A stretch of 64,000 bases of DNA from Clostridiales bacterium (lineage in GTDB: Bacteria; Bacillota; Clostridia; Oscillospirales; Acutalibacteraceae), in assembly GCA_019422525.1 (NCBI GenBank), contig JAHZDE010000002.1, forward strand, positions 248,001 to 312,000, in the 5' to 3' direction. Within the stretch, counting starts at the first letter, position 1, and the number at the start of each line of letters is the position of its first letter. A program made the translations under genes and the position numbers. The notes beneath the pieces are model-generated. The model made no database searches. It was not told the DNA's origin and saw only the letters and a list, made by a program, of their open reading frames with translations. Positions 16,153 to 23,692 of this stretch are shown piece after piece.

Positions 16153-17820
16153 TTAACAGTTAGCCGCCAAATCAGCCAAAATCTTATCGCGGTTTTCACA
16201 GGTCAAAGAGCAAATCTTTTCACGCAGAGGCAGCACCGCCGACGGGACAACCGACAGCTCGTCTACATCCAGTGCCAAAAACGTTTCGGTCAAACTCAAA
16301 TCAGCAGCCAACTCACCGCAAATGCCTACCCAAGTTCCAAACTCGTGGGCATTTTTGACGGTTTGCCGAATCATTTCCAATACAGCGGGATGATGGGGGT
16401 CGTAGAAGCGGCCCAGACTCTGATTCTGACGGTCTACTGCCAGTGTATATTGGGTCAAATCATTGGTGCCCACGCTGAAGAAGTCCACTTCTTTGGCCAA
16501 CTGACGGCTTACCATAACAGCGGCGGGGGTTTCAATCATAATGCCCAATTCGATTTCTTCATCAAAAGGAATCCCTTCCGTGCGAAGTTCAGCCTTTACC
16601 TGTTCGGCCAGCTTTTTCGCTTCCCGCAATTCCCACACAGAAGTAATCATGGGGAACATAATGGCAACCTTACCATAAGCGGAAGCCCGATACAGAGCAC
16701 GCAGCTGTGTACGGAATACTTCCGTACGAGTCAGACAAATACGGATAGCCCGCATACCCATAGCCGGGTTTTCCTCGTGGGGAAGGTTAAAGTAATCGGC
16801 CTGCTTGTCCGCGCCGATATCCAATGTACGGAAAATGACTCGTTTACCAGCCATATTTTCCACAACACTCTTATAAGCGGCCAGCTGGTCAGATTCGCTG
16901 GGATAATCATTTCCAGCCAAATAGATAAACTCACTGCGGAACAGGCCGATACCCTCAGCATCGTTCATCAGGGCAGCGCCCACATCAGAGGGGTTTCCAA
17001 TATTGGCATAGGTCAAAATCCGCTTGCCATCTTTGGTTTCACCGGGACGCCCTTTCAGCTGTGCCTGGAGACGTTTTTTATCCGCCAGTTCCTGCTGCTT
17101 CTTTTCATATTCTGCCTGGGTAGCCTCATCAGGCTCTACAATCGCAATCCCTTTTTTGCCATCAACCACAACAGCTTTTCCATTTAATTCGTCAGCCAAT
17201 TGGTCTCCAAGTCCTACGATGGCAGGGATTCCCATAGTACGAGCCAAAATAGCAGTATGAGAATTACTGGAACCTCCGGAGGTCAAAAAGGCGAGAATTT
17301 TGGTTTTATCCAGCTGAACGGTCTCACTGGGAGCCAGGTCGTCTGCTGCCAAAATAACGGGTTTATCAAAGTCCATTCCATCAGCGTTCTGTCCGCTAAG
17401 GACTTTTAAAAGTCTTTCGGAAATATCCTTAATATCGGCAGCGCGTCCCTGCATGTAGGGGTCATCCATTTCTGAGAACATCTTAGAAAAGTTTTCCGAG
17501 GTAACGGCGACTGCATATTCGCTGTTGACAGACTGGGTGGTAATGATATTGGAGACAGAATCCAAATAGTCTTCGTCTTCCAGCATCATCTGGTGGATTT
17601 CGAATACTTGGGCACCTTGTTCGCCTACCTGAGTCAGCGCTTTTTCATACAGCTCCCCAAGTTGTTCAATCGTTTTTTGCCGGGCCTCTTCAAAGCGCTC
17701 CATTTCAGCTTCCGTGCTTTCTACATGGCGCCGGTTAATGAGCTGCTGTTCATGGCGGTAAAAATGAATGGGACCAAAAGCGATTCCGCTGCTGGCACCC
17801 ACGCCCTGCAATTGCTTCAT
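16153..17820 (-). CDS. ptsI: Phosphoenolpyruvate-protein phosphotransferase (Enzyme I)
   Basis: Enzyme I takes phosphate from PEP and phosphorylates HPr, starting all PTS sugar uptake. The 555-aa protein carries GGSSNSHTAILARTMGIPAIVG with the active His, the PEP-binding RTLDIGADKQADYF, the FFSVGTNDLTQYTLAVDRQN signature and the catalytic Cys in GICGELAAD. It is slightly shorter than the usual 570-575 aa. GGAGGA precedes the ATG. It heads the ptsI-EIIA-HPr-like operon, with its own promoter overlapping the treC stop and a hairpin leader. Confidence 0.96.
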   Translation of the reverse strand: MKQLQGVGASSGIAFGPIHFYRHEQQLINRRHVESTEAEMERFEEARQKTIEQLGELYEKALTQVGEQGAQVFEIHQMMLEDEDYLDSVSNIITTQSVNSEYAVAVTSENFSKMFSEMDDPYMQGRAADIKDISERLLKVLSGQNADGMDFDKPVILAADDLAPSETVQLDKTKILAFLTSGGSSNSHTAILARTMGIPAIVGLGDQLADELNGKAVVVDGKKGIAIVEPDEATQAEYEKKQQELADKKRLQAQLKGRPGETKDGKRILTYANIGNPSDVGAALMNDAEGIGLFRSEFIYLAGNDYPSESDQLAAYKSVVENMAGKRVIFRTLDIGADKQADYFNLPHEENPAMGMRAIRICLTRTEVFRTQLRALYRASAYGKVAIMFPMITSVWELREAKKLAEQVKAELRTEGIPFDEEIELGIMIETPAAVMVSRQLAKEVDFFSVGTNDLTQYTLAVDRQNQSLGRFYDPHHPAVLEMIRQTVKNAHEFGTWVGICGELAADLSLTETFLALDVDELSVVPSAVLPLREKICSLTCENRDKILADLAANC

Positions 17821-17866
17821 ACTCCGTTCCTCCAGTGTTCAAATTTTGATACAGGTTTTGTTATCA

Positions 17867-17948
17867 AGAAAAAATGCTTTTGCAGGGAAAAGGCCGGTTT
17901 AGACCCCTTTCTGTCAGCATGCGACAGTTTTAAACGGGCCTTCCTGCA
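17867..17948 (-). promoter_or_regulatory. ptsI: Terminator-like hairpin (possible attenuator) in the ptsI leader
   Basis: On the minus strand TGCAGGAAGGCCCGTTTA (17948-17931) pairs with the segment 17901-17881, with an inner CTGTC/GACAG stem at 17911-17927. It is followed by AAAAGCATTTTTTC. This lies between the ptsI promoter and start codon, so it could end transcription early unless opened. Confidence 0.6.
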
Positions 17949-17971
17949 TCAACTGATTCTCCTGTATCCAT

Positions 17972-18000
17972 ATTATAATATGATAATTTGTTTAAATCAA
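17972..18000 (-). promoter_or_regulatory. ptsI: Sigma-A promoter of ptsI
   Basis: Minus strand -35 TTGATT (18000-17995), 17 bp spacer, -10 TATAAT (17977-17972). The -35 overlaps the stop codon of treC. Confidence 0.85.
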
Positions 18001-19676
18001 GAGCATTTTTCTGCAACTGATTGCACAAATACAAGGGCTTCATAAGGCCGCAAAATCAATGGAGCAGAGACGGTAAAGGAAGCGTAATTTCCCAGAAGGA
18101 GACGACTGTTTTGGGGAAGAATATTTTCGGGAAGTGAGGTGTTTTCCGAGGTAAAGTTACATAGGACTGTAAGAAGCGTTCCTTCATATTCCCGGCGATA
18201 GGCAAAGACAGAGGGGTGCTCCTCCAACAGAGGAATATAACTGCCTTCTGAAATCACGTCCCATTCTTTACGTAGGGCAATCAGCTTTTGATAATATGCA
18301 AAAATGGAATCGGAAGAAGCACAGTCTGTCCGGGTATTGATGGACGGATAATTCTGATTGACTGCCAGCCAAGGGGTACCGGTAGTAAACCCAGCGTTTT
18401 CAGAATTATCCCACTGCATGGGGGTGCGGGAATTATCCCGAGAGCGTTGACGAAGAATTTCATAAACCTGATCTTCCCCCACGCCTTCTTCTTTCAAAAT
18501 CCGAAAATAATTCAGGCTTTCCACATCCCGATACTGAGAAATATCCGTATAACCGGCGTTGGTCATACCAATTTCCTCTCCCTGATATATATAGGGGGTA
18601 CCGCGCATCATATGAATAACGGTTGCCAGCATTTTGGCAGACAGTACTCGATATTCCTCTCCATCATCGCCGAATCGGGAGACGACTCGAGGTTGGTCGT
18701 GATTGCACCAGAAAAGTGCATTCCATCCGCCGCCCTGCTCCATGCCAGTCTGCCAGGTGTTGAGCACCTTCCGCAAGCCGGGCAGGGGAGAAAATCCTTC
18801 TCCAGGCAGTGCCCATTTGTTTTGATTAGGATAGTCCACTTTCAAATGGTGGAAGCTGAAGCACATGGATAATTCTCCCTCATCCGGGTTGGAATAACGG
18901 ACACAGTTGTCCAGCGTAGTGGAGGACATTTCACCCACGGTTACCATACCGTTTTCATTAAGGCCAGCTTCCCGGCACAGTTCCTGCAAATACTGATGAA
19001 CTCGTGGACCATCGGTATAAAAACGCCGTCCGTCTCCCTCAAAGTCGTCTTCAAAGGTGTCAGGTTTAGAAATCAGGTTGACAACGTCAAAGCGGAAGCC
19101 GCTGACGCCTTTGTTTATCCAAAAACGAAGCACGTCGGCAAGTTCAGCCCGTACCTTTGGGTTTTCCCAGTTTAAATCAGCCTGAGTCCGGTCAAACAGA
19201 TGAAGGTAGTATTCGCCCCACGCAGGAATATATTCCCAAGCATTCCCACCAAATTTGGAAACCCAGTTGGTAGGGGCTGAACCATCGGCTTTGCCAGGGC
19301 GATGAATATAATAATCCCGATATTCCATATCACCGGCCAGCGCTTTCTGAAACCATTCATGTTCAGTGGAAGTATGGTTAAACACCATATCCAGCATGAG
19401 TCCCAGTCCCCGCTCTTTTGCAGCGGCAGCCAATTCTTCAAAATCCTGCATGGTGCCATATCGGGGATCAATGGAACGATAGTCCGCCACATCATATCCG
19501 TTATCGTTTTGCGGTGAAACGAAGAAAGGCGTCAGCCACAGATAGTCCACGCCCAGCTCCTTTAGATAGTCCAGATGGCGGATCACTCCCTGCAAATCAC
19601 CGGTACCGCTTCCCGTAGTATCCTGAAAGGACTTAGGATAAATTTGGTATACAACGCTTTTGTGAAAATCCTTCAT
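17997..19676 (-). CDS. treC: Trehalose-6-phosphate hydrolase (GH13 alpha-glucosidase)
   Basis: A 559-aa GH13 enzyme that splits trehalose 6-phosphate into glucose and glucose 6-phosphate in the cytosol. Motifs: VVYQIYPKSFQDTTGSGTGDL, DMVFNHTS, GFRFDVVNLIS with the nucleophile Asp, MVTVGEMSST with the acid/base Glu, and CNHDQPRVVSRFGDD with the third Asp. The ATG at 19676 has AAGGAGG upstream and starts at KDFHKSVVYQIYP like the family; an upstream frame lacks an SD. The neighbours treP and treR support trehalose 6-phosphate over isomaltose as substrate. Confidence 0.93.
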   Translation of the reverse strand: MKDFHKSVVYQIYPKSFQDTTGSGTGDLQGVIRHLDYLKELGVDYLWLTPFFVSPQNDNGYDVADYRSIDPRYGTMQDFEELAAAAKERGLGLMLDMVFNHTSTEHEWFQKALAGDMEYRDYYIHRPGKADGSAPTNWVSKFGGNAWEYIPAWGEYYLHLFDRTQADLNWENPKVRAELADVLRFWINKGVSGFRFDVVNLISKPDTFEDDFEGDGRRFYTDGPRVHQYLQELCREAGLNENGMVTVGEMSSTTLDNCVRYSNPDEGELSMCFSFHHLKVDYPNQNKWALPGEGFSPLPGLRKVLNTWQTGMEQGGGWNALFWCNHDQPRVVSRFGDDGEEYRVLSAKMLATVIHMMRGTPYIYQGEEIGMTNAGYTDISQYRDVESLNYFRILKEEGVGEDQVYEILRQRSRDNSRTPMQWDNSENAGFTTGTPWLAVNQNYPSINTRTDCASSDSIFAYYQKLIALRKEWDVISEGSYIPLLEEHPSVFAYRREYEGTLLTVLCNFTSENTSLPENILPQNSRLLLGNYASFTVSAPLILRPYEALVFVQSVAEKCS

Positions 19677-19756
19677 GGAAAAAACCTCCTTATTCCGGCG
19701 GCTTGCTTTCAAGGGAAAATCCCATAATGGATTTCCCCTTGAAAAAATTTCAGCCT

Positions 19757-19783
19757 ATTATACATCATCTGCCGGTAAAACAA
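19757..19783 (-). promoter_or_regulatory. treC: Possible internal promoter before treC
   Basis: Minus strand TTGTTT (19783-19778), 15 bp spacer, TATAAT (19762-19757). A hairpin with CAAGGGGAAATCC/GGGATTTTCCCTTG arms (about 19709-19742) lies between it and treC. Confidence 0.45.
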
Positions 19784-19807
19784 ACCCTTTGATAACCGGT
19801 ATCTTGC

Positions 19808-21235
19808 TCAAGATTTATTGCCAAACTTTTTCAGACCGGTGCGGGACAGCAGGAAGCAGACCGGAATCGGTACAATCAGTGCAATAAGCATCGCGATGGC
19901 AAACATGGGAATACTGCCCAGCTGCATGGAGAGGATACCAGGCAGGCCGCCAACGCCGACACCAGCGGCCATACAGGTAAAACTCATAGAGAACAGGCCT
20001 CCAATACCGGAGCCAATCATGGCAGCAACAAAGGGATAGAAATACTTCATGTTGATACCAAAAATAGCCGGTTCGGTAACGCCCAGATAAGCGGAAATCA
20101 CAGCAGGAACTGCAACCTGTGCATCTTTTTCATTGTGGCGGTTCTGGAGGAAGTATGCAAGACATGCGGAACCCTGTGCAATATTTGCCAATACCAGAAT
20201 AGGCCACATATAAGTGCCGCCAATGCTGCCAACCAATTGCAAATCGACTGCCAGCATGGTGTGATGCAGTCCGGTAATGACCAATACAGGATACAGCAGG
20301 CCATACAGACCGCCTACCAGCCAGCCCACGGGGGATTCAAAGCCGGCTTTCACAACGAAGGTAATGGCTTCGCCGATTTTCCAGCCAATAGGGCCCAGCA
20401 CAGCGTGTGCCAAAAATACAGTGGGAAGAACAGAGCAGAGGGGAACAATAATCATTTGAATGGACTGGGGTGTGTGCTTTTTAAAGAATCTTTCCAGATA
20501 GACCAGGGTAAAACCTACCAGGATAGCGGGGATAATCTGGGACTGATAACCGATTCTCTCGATTTGAAAAAGGCCGAAATCCCAAGTTGGGATGCTCTCA
20601 GCAGTTCCCACAGAGTATGCGTTAATCAGTTGGGGGGAAACCAGAGTCAGGCCGGTAACGATGCCCAAAATGGGAGTGGTGCCCATTTTTTTGGTAATGC
20701 TCCATACAATGCCTACCGGCAGCATATGCAGAGCCGCCTCGCAGATAACCCACAGAAAATCATAGATGCCTTGGCACCAGGAGTACATATCGCACAGGCT
20801 CTTAGTACCATTATCGAACATTTTAATATCGCCCAACACGCTGCGGAAACCCAGCAGCAAGCCGCCAACAATAATGGCGGGAATCAGGGGAGCAAAAATT
20901 TCTGCCAAATTAGTCACAGCTCTTTGCAGGGGATTCTGATTTTTTTTGGCAGCCGCTTTCACGTCATCTTTCGTCGCTGCCGCCTGAATTCCGGCAATAT
21001 CCGCCAACTCCTTATAGTAAGTGGATACGTCGTTGCCAATGACAATTTGAAACTGTCCTGCCTGTGTAAAAGTTCCCTTAACGGTAGGCAGCGCCTCAAT
21101 TTCTTTTACCTGTGCTTTTGCTGGGTCCTTCAGCACCAGCCGCAGGCGGGTCATGCAGTGTGTAGCCGCTGAAATGTTTTCCTTTCCTCCCAGCAGCTCC
21201 AGTAGCTTTGGGACCTCGTTTGTGTACTTACCCAT
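19808..21235 (-). CDS. treP: PTS trehalose-type EIIBC transporter
   Basis: A 475-aa membrane permease that imports and phosphorylates trehalose. The N-terminal EIIB domain holds the phosphorylated Cys in SAATHCMTRLRLVLKD, with FTQAGQFQIVIGNDV following. The EIIC domain from about residue 100 has ten or so membrane helices, with GHHTML-like substrate motif LVITGLHHTMLAVD and GVTEPAIFGINMKY. It has no EIIA domain, so it needs EIIA in trans. It lies upstream of treC on the same strand under two TreR-type operators. Sucrose-type substrates are possible from family alone, but context favours trehalose. Confidence 0.92.
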   Translation of the reverse strand: MGKYTNEVPKLLELLGGKENISAATHCMTRLRLVLKDPAKAQVKEIEALPTVKGTFTQAGQFQIVIGNDVSTYYKELADIAGIQAAATKDDVKAAAKKNQNPLQRAVTNLAEIFAPLIPAIIVGGLLLGFRSVLGDIKMFDNGTKSLCDMYSWCQGIYDFLWVICEAALHMLPVGIVWSITKKMGTTPILGIVTGLTLVSPQLINAYSVGTAESIPTWDFGLFQIERIGYQSQIIPAILVGFTLVYLERFFKKHTPQSIQMIIVPLCSVLPTVFLAHAVLGPIGWKIGEAITFVVKAGFESPVGWLVGGLYGLLYPVLVITGLHHTMLAVDLQLVGSIGGTYMWPILVLANIAQGSACLAYFLQNRHNEKDAQVAVPAVISAYLGVTEPAIFGINMKYFYPFVAAMIGSGIGGLFSMSFTCMAAGVGVGGLPGILSMQLGSIPMFAIAMLIALIVPIPVCFLLSRTGLKKFGNKS

Positions 21236-21268
21236 TACAATGACTCCCTTCTAAAATTAGATTTCCGC

Positions 21269-21286
21269 AACTTGTTTAAACAAGTT
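21269..21286. promoter_or_regulatory. TreR-type operator 1
   Basis: Perfect 18-bp palindrome AACTTGTTTAAACAAGTT downstream of the treP promoter, 35 bp (centre to centre) from operator 2. Confidence 0.8.
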
Positions 21287-21297
21287 TTCTTGCCTTT

Positions 21298-21326
21298 AGT
21301 TTATACTTGTTTAAACAAGTTGTCAA
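21298..21326 (-). promoter_or_regulatory. treP: treP promoter
   Basis: Minus strand -35 TTGACA (21326-21321), 17 bp spacer, -10 TAAACT (21303-21298). The spacer is filled by operator 2, so repressor and RNA polymerase would exclude each other. Confidence 0.75.
21305..21320. promoter_or_regulatory. TreR-type operator 2
   Basis: Perfect palindrome ACTTGTTTAAACAAGT between the -35 and -10 of treP. A related half-site with AACTTGTATAAAT occurs on the minus strand in the treR upstream region (about 22191-22203). Confidence 0.8.
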
Positions 21327-21349
21327 TGCCTTTTTTAGAAAAAACAAGA

Positions 21350-21390
21350 AAGCCGTTGCTTTTCAGCGCAATAGCTAAAAGTAACGGCTT
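21350..21390 (-). terminator. Intrinsic terminator of treR
   Basis: Stem AAGCCGTT...AACGGCTT with inner CTTTTAGC/GCGCTGAAAAG pairing. On the minus strand it is followed by TCTTGTTTTTTCT. It separates treR from the treP-treC transcription unit. Confidence 0.8.
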
Positions 21391-21423
21391 TTCATTGGTA
21401 ATAATTTTGGACAAATGGTTGTT

Positions 21424-22155
21424 TTATGTATGAGAATGTGTTCTTTGTGCCTGATCATAGAAAACAAAGTGGTCAGGGCGATGGCGAGAGCGGGTATATT
21501 CAAACAGAACGCCATCGGAATTATAAGTAGAGTTGGAGACAACAGCTACGCAATTCATATCGTCCAGTTCTAAATACCGCTCGTCCAGTTGGGTGGTACG
21601 TTCCACGGTTACCATTCTGGTGGTACTGACGATGGAAACACCCAGAACATCTTCGATATATTCATAAATGGATTTTTCGGCAATTTCGGGGGTCAGTCCA
21701 GGTACGATATCTTTTCGGAAATAGTTGTGGTCAATAATCAGAGCCATTCCATCCAGATAGCGGACGCGCTGAATATAGTAAATTTCAGTGCCAACTTCAA
21801 AGGGAGTCCTGTCGGCAATATGACCATCTACTATCAATTCGGTAAACAGTACTACCTTGGTATGGACTTCCTGATGATTGCGCAGGGAAGCCTCTTTAAA
21901 GGATTCGATTTTTCCCAGGGAATATTGAGACTGGCGTCGGGGCTGGTAGATAACCCGTACCCCTTTGCCATGGAGAGGCTGCACATATCCCTGGGCAGCC
22001 AAATCTGCCACAGCCCGCCGGACTGTATTTCGGGAGCACTGGTATTCCTCTACCAAACGGAATTCTGAAGGAAGAAATTCCTGAAAGGGATATTCGCCGG
22101 ATTCGATTTTCTGACGAAGGTTGCGATAAATTTTATCATATTTCAAACGGGCCAT
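21424..22155 (-). CDS. treR: Trehalose operon repressor, GntR family (HutC/UTRA type)
   Basis: A 243-aa regulator with an N-terminal winged HTH (YRNLRQKIESGEYPFQEFLP, then CSRNTVRRAVADLAAQGYV) and a C-terminal UTRA effector domain (ETGTEIYYIQRVRYLDGMAL-like part, and DDMNCVAVVSNSTYNSDGVLFEYTRSRHR). Members of this type bind trehalose 6-phosphate and release ACTTGT-type operators, which are present twice upstream of treP. GGAGC precedes the ATG. The location directly upstream of treP-treC supports the assignment. Confidence 0.9.
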   Translation of the reverse strand: MARLKYDKIYRNLRQKIESGEYPFQEFLPSEFRLVEEYQCSRNTVRRAVADLAAQGYVQPLHGKGVRVIYQPRRQSQYSLGKIESFKEASLRNHQEVHTKVVLFTELIVDGHIADRTPFEVGTEIYYIQRVRYLDGMALIIDHNYFRKDIVPGLTPEIAEKSIYEYIEDVLGVSIVSTTRMVTVERTTQLDERYLELDDMNCVAVVSNSTYNSDGVLFEYTRSRHRPDHFVFYDQAQRTHSHT

Positions 22156-22582
22156 AGAAGCAGCTCCTTTATGTTTCAGCTTGTGCTTTTATTTATACAA
22201 GTTAAGTATAAGGGAGCATTTCCAAAAAAGAAAGAGTAATTTTGTAAACAATTTAAGGAAGATATTATTGTATGGTCAACTAAACAAAAACAGTCGAATC
22301 AGGGATATTTGATTGAGAAAATGTCCCCCAATATATGAAATAACATCATGAAAAAGAGATAAACCATATTTTTAACAGCCTTATTTGCTAATGGGCAACC
22401 GATTTCGGGAGTCCACCTTACAAAAAGAAAGCAAAGTAACGGCTTCTCAGGAGAAAAAAGAGGAATTTATGAAGCAGTATTGTAACGAAAAAATGCGGGA
22501 GAAACCGGGAAGGGATTCATCACCAATTCTATAATTTTGACAGATAACCGAGAGGCCGATCGTGAGATAATGAAAAACATAA
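22156..22582. other. Intergenic region upstream of treR
   Basis: The first 60 bp hold the treR SD and a half TreR site. The remainder is AT-rich and shows no supported gene; a few very short open frames lack good start signals. It may contain decayed sequence, but nothing is recognisable. Confidence 0.5.
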
Positions 22583-22627
22583 AAAATCCGGCTGCAAAGC
22601 GTGTAAAGTGCTGTGTAGCCGGATTTT
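22583..22627. terminator. Bidirectional terminator-like hairpin
   Basis: AAAATCCGGCT/AGCCGGATTTT arms around a 23-nt loop. On the minus strand, U-rich sequence follows; it lies after the XRE regulator gene. Confidence 0.7.
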
Positions 22628-22654
22628 AATGATAGTATAGGCAAAAAATTCTAT

Positions 22655-23008
22655 TTACAGGATTTTTTCGGAAGAATTTTTTGAAATATTTCCAAGTACT
22701 TTTATAAATGCTTTTCCTTGCTCCAAAAATAGTTCTTTTTGTGCTCCGTTTAGTTGGTGAAATACATACAAAAGCTCACGATCTAAAGAATCGGCTGTTT
22801 GCTCTGCCGGTACTCCTAACAGATAATCAGTAGAAACATGAAAGTAAGCGGCAATCCGTACCAAAATGGAAAAATCCGGCTCCCGGACTCCCTGCACATA
22901 ACTGCCAACAGTCGAAGGGGCAATATTCAAGTCCATCGCAAGCTTTTTTTGAGTCATGTCGTTTTCTTCAATCAATTGACGTAATATCTCGTGGAACTTC
23001 AAAACCAT
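22655..23008 (-). CDS. XRE family transcriptional regulator
   Basis: A 117-aa Cro/CI-type repressor. The helix-turn-helix spans about residues 5-60 (DMTQKKLAMDLNIAPSTVGS, then YVQGVREPDF) and ends with FHVSTDYLLGVP, typical of small Firmicute regulators. The C-terminal part (LLYVFHQLNGAQKELFLEQG) is a short dimerisation-type region. The ATG at 23008 lies close to AGGAGG; a GTG one codon earlier is also possible. It is divergent from a small membrane-protein gene, with palindromes in the shared region that are likely its operators. Confidence 0.88.
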   Translation of the reverse strand: MVLKFHEILRQLIEENDMTQKKLAMDLNIAPSTVGSYVQGVREPDFSILVRIAAYFHVSTDYLLGVPAEQTADSLDRELLYVFHQLNGAQKELFLEQGKAFIKVLGNISKNSSEKIL

Positions 23009-23064
23009 CACTCCTCCTATTACTTACTAATTGTAACCGGAAGGAGAACTTTATTTACATTGAT

Positions 23065-23077
23065 ACTCAAATTGAGT
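23065..23077. promoter_or_regulatory. Putative XRE operator A
   Basis: Palindrome ACTCAAATTGAGT abutting the -35 box of the divergent membrane-protein gene; it shares ACTCA/TGAGT half-sites with operator B. Confidence 0.55.
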
Positions 23078-23105
23078 TGACAAAACTCATTATGAGTTGT
23101 ATAAT
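23077..23105 (+). promoter_or_regulatory. Consensus sigma-A promoter of the small membrane protein
   Basis: -35 TTGACA (23077-23082), 17 bp spacer, -10 TATAAT (23100-23105): both hexamers match consensus exactly. Such strength suggests the gene is normally repressed. Confidence 0.9.
23084..23098. promoter_or_regulatory. Putative XRE operator B
   Basis: Palindrome AACTCATTATGAGTT occupies the spacer between the -35 and -10 hexamers, an ideal place for repression. Confidence 0.65.
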
Positions 23106-23140
23106 TAATACCAAATTTAGGGGAAAGGAGGGGAATCGAA

Positions 23141-23599
23141 ATGCTTGAGAGGGGAAAATTGATTTGCAGCACGGCATATGACTGGAAAACTCGAAAAATC
23201 GTATTTACTGTGGCTATTGCGTTCTTGATTCTGTTAGACATTTTTGCATGGGCAAATATAGGAGTGGTAAGCCGTGTATACGGTGATGGTTTTTTTACTT
23301 TGCTGATAATTAGTACTATTTTTGGGGTCTTCTATTATGTGTGGGCAATTATGAATATGATAACTGCCAGTCGTTCACATTTATACGTATACGATGATCA
23401 TATAGAAGGTGTCACCATGATGGGACTTACGAGCAGTAATGTTAGTTTCTCACTTACATATGATCAAATTACTCATGTGGAAACTGCCAAGAAGCAAATT
23501 ATTATCTACACTTCTTTCACAAAGTATACTGTCATGGCCATGAATAACCAATATCGGGCTCAGGAAGAAATTAGAAAACGTATATCTAATAACAAGTAA
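23141..23599 (+). CDS. Small two-helix membrane protein with PH-like C-terminal domain
   Basis: A 152-aa protein with two membrane helices (about residues 20-41, IVFTVAIAFLILLDIFAW, and 51-75) and a cytosolic C-terminal part rich in beta strands (HLYVYDDHIEGVTMMG, FSLTYDQITHVETAKKQI, IIYTSFTKYTVMAMNN), resembling bacterial PH/YdbS-type domains. AAAGGAGG precedes the ATG. Function unknown. The strong promoter with XRE operators suggests controlled expression. Confidence 0.7.
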   Translation: MLERGKLICSTAYDWKTRKIVFTVAIAFLILLDIFAWANIGVVSRVYGDGFFTLLIISTIFGVFYYVWAIMNMITASRSHLYVYDDHIEGVTMMGLTSSNVSFSLTYDQITHVETAKKQIIIYTSFTKYTVMAMNNQYRAQEEIRKRISNNK

Positions 23600-23610
23600 C
23601 CCATAACCAT

Positions 23611-23657
23611 AAAAGCAGTCGGGACTCACTACAAAGTTTTGAGTCCCGACTGCTTTT
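23611..23657. terminator. Bidirectional terminator
   Basis: AAAAGCAGTCGGGACTCA/TGAGTCCCGACTGCTTTTT, a long perfect stem between the convergent membrane-protein and alr genes. Confidence 0.92.
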
Positions 23658-23692
23658 TATGATAATAAAAATATAGAATAGATGATAGCATT

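Noticed and set aside
22439..22540. Short open frame starting near 22470 on the plus strand (about 21 codons)
   Set aside because: It has only a moderate SD, no following gene and no features; likely chance in AT-rich DNA.
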